Of a stretch of DNA of 64,000 nt, positions 60,428 to 64,000 are shown piece by piece (within the stretch, counting starts at the first letter, position 1; every line of letters starts with the position of its first letter). The notes beneath the pieces are model-generated. The model was not told the origin of the DNA. It was given only the letters and a program-made list of their open reading frames with translations, and did no database searches. Origin of the DNA: JAGHKQ01 sp041920565 (lineage in GTDB: Bacteria; Bacillota; Bacilli; Bacillales; Bacillaceae_G). Both the position numbers and the translations under genes were made by a program. Where the stretch lies: the NCBI GenBank assembly GCA_041920565.1, contig JBHGXS010000022.1, positions 22,155 through 86,154 of the forward strand, read 5' to 3'.

Positions 60428-60763
60428 ATGGAAAAAAGTATGAAAGATATCCAAAAAGAAGTGGATGCATACATAAGCCAGTTTAAAGAAGGCTATTTCA
60501 GTCCGCTTGCGATGCTTGCGAGGCTGACAGAAGAACTGGGCGAGTTAGCGCGGGAAATCAATCACTACTACGGGGAAAAACCGAAGAAAACAACAGAAAA
60601 AGAAAGAACCATTGAAGAGGAATTGGGAGATTTATTGTTCGTCATTGTTTGTTTAGCTAATAGTCTGAACATTGACTTAGAATCGGCTCATAATATGGTC
60701 ATGGAAAAGTTTAATACGAGAGATAAAAATCGTTGGACGCGAATTGAAGAGGAGGAGAAATAA
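60428..60763 (+). CDS. ypjD: MazG-like nucleotide pyrophosphohydrolase (YpjD)
   Basis: Helical protein of 111 residues in the MazG/dCTPase-like superfamily. The metal-binding acidic pattern is RLTEELGELAREIN (ExxE) and EEELGDLLFVIVCLAN (ExxD). Such enzymes cut nucleoside triphosphates to monophosphates. ATG 60428 follows AGAGGTGA, and the GTG at 60419 overlaps that site. It overlaps the open frame of dapB, and the order ypjD-dapB matches B. subtilis. Confidence 0.92.
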   Translation: MEKSMKDIQKEVDAYISQFKEGYFSPLAMLARLTEELGELAREINHYYGEKPKKTTEKERTIEEELGDLLFVIVCLANSLNIDLESAHNMVMEKFNTRDKNRWTRIEEEEK

Positions 60764-60764
60764 A

Positions 60765-61565
60765 ATGAAAAACATCAATATTGTACTTGCAGGTCCGAGA
60801 GGAAGAATGGGATCAGAAGCTTTGCGTTTAATCGAGGCTACACCTCATTTCACGCTTGCCGCAGCAATCGATCGTAAAAACGGCGGTAAATTAATTTCGG
60901 ATATAGAAGGTCTTCCAAAATTGGATGCGCCTGTTTTTGAAGATTTACATGAATGCTTACAAACAGTACAAGCTGATGTGCTGCTGGACTTAACAACACC
61001 TGAAATAGGGAAAAAGCACGTAAACATCGCCATGAGTCATGGAATTCGTTCTGTAGTGGGAACAACAGGATTTACAGAAGAAGAGCTGAAAGCGTTAAGT
61101 ATAGAAGCAAAAGAACGTAAAGTAGGAACTATCATTGCACCGAACTTTGCGATTGGCGCTGTATTGATGATGAAGTTTGCCCAAATGGCCGCGAAATACT
61201 TTCAAGATGTAGAGATTATCGAGCTTCATCACGATCGCAAATTGGACGCTCCTTCAGGGACTGCTTTAAAAACAGCAGATTTAATCCGGACGGTTCGTGA
61301 ACCGAAAAAGCAAGGGCATCCAGAGGAAGAAGAACAATTGCAAGGAGCAAGAGGGGCAACATTAGACGGTATCCATATTCACAGTGTCCGCTTGCCTGGT
61401 TTAATTGCGCATCAGGAAGTGTTATTCGGCGGCAACGGACAAATGCTGAGCATTCGTCATGATTCGTTCAACAGAGAGTCGTTTATGTCCGGTGTAAAAT
61501 TGGCTGTTGAAACAGTGATGAGCCTTGATACGCTCGTGTACGGATTAGAAAACATCATGGATTAA
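60765..61565 (+). CDS. dapB: 4-hydroxy-tetrahydrodipicolinate reductase
   Basis: Lysine and diaminopimelate pathway enzyme of 266 residues, supplying cell wall and spore dipicolinate precursors. NAD(P) fold VLAGPRGRMGSEA, GTTGFTEEEL, APNFAIGAVLMM, and the catalytic HHDRKLDAPSGTA. ATG 60765 lies after GAGGAGGAG, so the frame from 60744 is not used. The methylglyoxal synthase gene follows by 13 bases. Confidence 0.97.
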   Translation: MKNINIVLAGPRGRMGSEALRLIEATPHFTLAAAIDRKNGGKLISDIEGLPKLDAPVFEDLHECLQTVQADVLLDLTTPEIGKKHVNIAMSHGIRSVVGTTGFTEEELKALSIEAKERKVGTIIAPNFAIGAVLMMKFAQMAAKYFQDVEIIELHHDRKLDAPSGTALKTADLIRTVREPKKQGHPEEEEQLQGARGATLDGIHIHSVRLPGLIAHQEVLFGGNGQMLSIRHDSFNRESFMSGVKLAVETVMSLDTLVYGLENIMD

Positions 61566-61578
61566 AGGAGAAAAAATC

Positions 61579-61983
61579 ATGAAAATCGCGTTAATTGCTC
61601 ACGATAAAAAGAAAAATGATATGGTGTCTTTTACATATGCTTACAAGCCGATACTTGAGAAGCACGAACTGTTCGCAACCGGAACGACCGGTTTGCGGAT
61701 TATGGAAGCCACGGGTTTGGGAGTAACGCGTTATCAATCCGGTCCTTTTGGGGGAGATCAAGAAATCGGGGCTATGATCGCGAAAAATGATTTAGATATG
61801 GTAATTTTCTTTCGCGATCCTCTTACAGCACAGCCGCACGAACCGGATGTAAATGCATTGCTGCGCTTGTGCGATGTATATTCGATTCCTCTGGCGACGA
61901 ATATGGCAAGCGCAGAGCTATTGATGCACGCTTTAGAAAGAGGAGATTTAGATTATAGAAAGCTAAGAAGGAGTACGACATGA
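61579..61983 (+). CDS. mgsA: Methylglyoxal synthase
   Basis: Converts dihydroxyacetone phosphate to methylglyoxal. 134 residues. Motifs ALIAHDKKKNDM, ATGTTGLRIMEATG, GPFGGDQEIGAMI and FFRDPLTAQPHEPDVNAL with the catalytic Asp and His. AAAGGAG precedes the ATG. The stop overlaps bshB1 (ATGA), which is notable since bacillithiol takes part in methylglyoxal detoxification. Confidence 0.97.
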   Translation: MKIALIAHDKKKNDMVSFTYAYKPILEKHELFATGTTGLRIMEATGLGVTRYQSGPFGGDQEIGAMIAKNDLDMVIFFRDPLTAQPHEPDVNALLRLCDVYSIPLATNMASAELLMHALERGDLDYRKLRRSTT

Positions 61984-62687
61984 AATTACATATATTAGCT
62001 TTTGGCGCCCACGCTGATGATGTGGAGATCGGCATGGCAGGCACCATTGCCAAATATACAAAGAAGGGTTATCTGGCAGGAGTATGCGATTTGACTCAAG
62101 CGGAGCTGTCGTCAAATGGTACAGTGGAATTGCGCAAGCAAGAAGCAGCCCGTGCCGCAGAGTTGCTTGGGGTGCATATTCGAAAGAATTTGGGTATGCC
62201 GGATAGAGGACTGTTTTTAAAAGAAGAGTACATAGAACAAATTGCAGATGTCATTCGTGAATATAAGCCTTCTGTTGTGTTTGTCCCATACTATGAAGAT
62301 AGACATCCCGACCATGCCAATTGTGCAAGGTTGGTCGAAGAAGCTGTGTTTTCTGCCGGAATCCGCAAATATAAAGGGAAGAAGGAGCTGCCTCATCATC
62401 GAGTCTCATCTCTTTATTATTACATAATCAACGGATTTCATAAGCCGTCTTTTTACATTGATGTAACAGACGAAATGGAAACAAAGGTAGCTGCTTTACA
62501 GGCATATGAAAGTCAGTTCACGAAGGGAGTGGACGGTGTGATGACACCGTTGACAGAAGGGTATATCGAGACTGTAGTGGCGCGGGAGAAGCTGTTTGGC
62601 AAGGAAGCGGGCGTACAGTATGCGGAAGGGTTTTTGAGTAAAAAGCCGCTGTTGCTCGAGCATGACGTGATAGGTGAGAAACCATGA
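61980..62687 (+). CDS. bshB1: Bacillithiol biosynthesis deacetylase BshB1
   Basis: Removes acetate from GlcNAc-malate in bacillithiol synthesis. 235 residues, PIG-L/LmbE fold. The zinc ligands are in AFGAHADDVEIGMAG (AHxDD) and in DRHPDHANC. A NLGMPDRGLF stretch is typical. Translationally coupled to mgsA and bshA by ATGA overlaps at both ends. BshA acts before it, and BshC would be elsewhere. Confidence 0.96.
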   Translation: MKLHILAFGAHADDVEIGMAGTIAKYTKKGYLAGVCDLTQAELSSNGTVELRKQEAARAAELLGVHIRKNLGMPDRGLFLKEEYIEQIADVIREYKPSVVFVPYYEDRHPDHANCARLVEEAVFSAGIRKYKGKKELPHHRVSSLYYYIINGFHKPSFYIDVTDEMETKVAALQAYESQFTKGVDGVMTPLTEGYIETVVAREKLFGKEAGVQYAEGFLSKKPLLLEHDVIGEKP

Positions 62688-63829
62688 AGTTAAAAATTGG
62701 AATTACATGTTATCCAACCGTAGGGGGGTCCGGCGTAGTTGCTACAGAATTGGGGAAATTGCTTGCGGAACGAGGGCATGAAATCCATTTTATTTCTTCA
62801 AGCATGCCGTTTCGATTGAATAAGATATATTGCAATGTTTATTATCATGAAGTTGCGGTGAACCAATATTCTGTGTTTCAGTATCCTCCTTATGATTTAG
62901 CGCTTGCAAGCAAAATGGCAGAAGTGGCGAAGCGGGAGCAGCTGGATTTGCTTCACGTTCATTACGCCATCCCCCACGCTGTTTGCGCTTATTTAGCAAA
63001 GCAAATGGCGGGAGAAAGCTTGAAAATTGTGACTACCCTTCATGGAACGGATATTACCGTGCTAGGATACGATCCGTCGTTAACGGGCCTTATTCAATTC
63101 GGAATTGAAAAATCGGATTATGTCACTGCTGTGTCCCGTTCATTAGTGGAGCAAACATATGAATTGATTCAGCCGAAGAAAGATATTCATACTGTTTATA
63201 ATTTTATTGATGAGCGTATATATCAGAAGAAAGATACCGCGCATTTAAAGAAAGAATATGGAATAAAGGAAGAGGAAAAGGTTATTATCCATGTTTCCAA
63301 CTTCAGGAAAGTAAAGCGAGTGCAAGATGTTATTCATGTGTTCAACCGGATTCAGAAGGAAGTGCCTTCTAAATTGCTACTGGTTGGAGATGGTCCGGAG
63401 TATACGTTAATTGCGAGTCTCGTCAAACAGCTGAAGCTGGAAGAAAAAGTGCTGTTTTTAGGAAAGCAAGAAAATGTGGAAGAGCTTTTCTCCATAAGTG
63501 ATTTAAAGCTCCTTCTCTCCGAAAAGGAAAGCTTCGGCCTCGTTCTTTTAGAAGCCATGGCATGCGGAGTGCCTTGCATTGGAACGAGAATCGGCGGAAT
63601 TCCTGAAGTAATCGAAGACGGAAAAACGGGATACATTTGTGAGCTTGGAGACATAAAAGAGATCGCAGCTAAAGCTGTTGCCGTGTTAAAAGATGAAAAG
63701 CTTCACCAAAGCATGGCTGACAATGCTGTGACAGCAGTGCAGCAGCGTTTTAACTCGGATAAAATCGTTTCACAATATGAAGCCATATATTACAGCGTTT
63801 TAAGGAATGAAAACAATGGAACGTTTTAA
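62684..63829 (+). CDS. bshA: Bacillithiol biosynthesis glycosyltransferase BshA
   Basis: Joins UDP-GlcNAc to L-malate, the first bacillithiol step. 381 residues, GT4/GT-B fold. N-terminal ITCYPTVGGSGVVATELGK, then HVHYAIPHA, TTLHGTDITVLGYD, and the donor-site HVSNFRKVKRV and EKESFGLVLLEAMACGVP. It overlaps bshB1 by four bases and cca by 14. The set bshB1-bshA-cca is as in B. subtilis. Confidence 0.97.
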   Translation: MKLKIGITCYPTVGGSGVVATELGKLLAERGHEIHFISSSMPFRLNKIYCNVYYHEVAVNQYSVFQYPPYDLALASKMAEVAKREQLDLLHVHYAIPHAVCAYLAKQMAGESLKIVTTLHGTDITVLGYDPSLTGLIQFGIEKSDYVTAVSRSLVEQTYELIQPKKDIHTVYNFIDERIYQKKDTAHLKKEYGIKEEEKVIIHVSNFRKVKRVQDVIHVFNRIQKEVPSKLLLVGDGPEYTLIASLVKQLKLEEKVLFLGKQENVEELFSISDLKLLLSEKESFGLVLLEAMACGVPCIGTRIGGIPEVIEDGKTGYICELGDIKEIAAKAVAVLKDEKLHQSMADNAVTAVQQRFNSDKIVSQYEAIYYSVLRNENNGTF

Positions 63830-64000
63830 GCAGCCTGCCGCCATTATAAAAGAGTTAAAAGAGAACGGCTTTGACGCCTATTTTGTAGGGGGGAGCGTTC
63901 GCGATTATTTAATTGGAAGAGAAATAGGGGATATTGACATAGCTACTTCTGCATTGCCGGAAGAGGTTATGCGCATTTTTCCCCGTCATGTTCCTGTAGG
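63816..64000 (+). CDS. cca: CCA tRNA nucleotidyltransferase, 5' part
   Basis: Adds or repairs the CCA end of tRNAs. Only the first 61 codons lie in the window, and the 3' end is cut by the window edge. The visible part has YFVGGSVRDYLIGREIGDIDIATSA, shown in two pieces: the GGSVRD motif and the metal-binding DID. AAGGAA precedes the ATG, which lies 14 bases inside bshA. Confidence 0.93.
   Translation, partial: MERFKQPAAIIKELKENGFDAYFVGGSVRDYLIGREIGDIDIATSALPEEVMRIFPRHVPV

Noticed and set aside
1..64000. CRISPR array, tRNA or rRNA genes, complete insertion sequence or prophage
   Set aside because: No spaced direct repeats, cloverleaf-like sequences, rRNA blocks or transposase/integrase frames were seen.

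Overview
The window reads as chromosome of a low-G+C, endospore-forming member of the Bacillaceae. The grounds are sporulation genes (spoIVA, a SpoVIF-like gene, ypjB, YIEGIA), bacillithiol genes (bshA, bshB1, ypdA), menaquinone-type respiration (resBCDE, qcrABC, menG, hepS/hepT), Shine-Dalgarno sequences close to AGGAGG, frequent GTG/TTG starts, and gene order that follows the fer-recQ-gudB-cmk-der-spoIVA-hbs-aro-qcr-dapB-cca arc of Bacillus subtilis. Almost every gene is on the + strand. Exceptions are an unknown membrane protein, fer, ansA, ypzI, a YitT-family gene and one doubtful mini-ORF. No tRNA, rRNA, complete insertion sequence, prophage or CRISPR array was found.

Layout. 1-4715: cytochrome c maturation genes resB (5'-truncated) and resC, then the redox two-component system resDE. 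4770-14945: a long cobalamin salvage operon behind a B12 riboswitch with an intrinsic terminator. It holds btuF, btuC, an ABC-ATPase/CbiZ fusion, cbiB, cobD, cobU, cobS, cobC, a second CobU-like gene, an ECF S component and kinase resembling the CblT/CblS alpha-ribazole pair, and a PduO adenosyltransferase. No corrin-ring genes are present, so the cell probably imports and remodels corrinoids. 15061-17884: an M23/LysM protein, a membrane protein, an FMN riboswitch with ribU, and ferredoxin behind a probable Fur-controlled promoter. 18134-28806: ypbB, recQ, ypbD, ypbE, a small frameshifted ORF, an unexplained structured intergenic block, a phosphoesterase, a MerR/B12-binding CarH-type regulator, the MecA-like adaptor, gudB, a LexA-like promoter driving a one-helix protein and a signal-less amidase, and ypdA. 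28819-41248: ansA, ypfB, cmk, an S1-domain protein, fni, yphA, the YIEGIA pair, der, gpsA and spoIVA. 41783-52215: HU, folE, heptaprenyl diphosphate synthase with menG, ndk, and the aroC-aroB-aroH-hisC-tyrA-aroA block. 52357-64000: ypiA, ypiB, ypiF, qcrABC, ypj genes, dapB, mgsA, bshB1, bshA and the start of cca.

How the parts connect: resBC and qcrABC serve the c-type cytochrome branch of menaquinol oxidation, and hepS/menG/hepT make the quinone. The cobalamin operon would supply adenosylcobalamin, which the CarH-like regulator could sense. bshA/bshB1 make bacillithiol and ypdA probably reduces its disulfide. Compared with the B. subtilis order, mtrB (TRAP), cheR and the trp operon are all missing from their usual places. 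The most unusual items are the LexA-like promoter with its holin/endolysin-like gene pair, the frameshifted small ORF at 21927-22092, a pair of 51-52 bp inverted-repeat elements, and the structured block at 22.2 kb.
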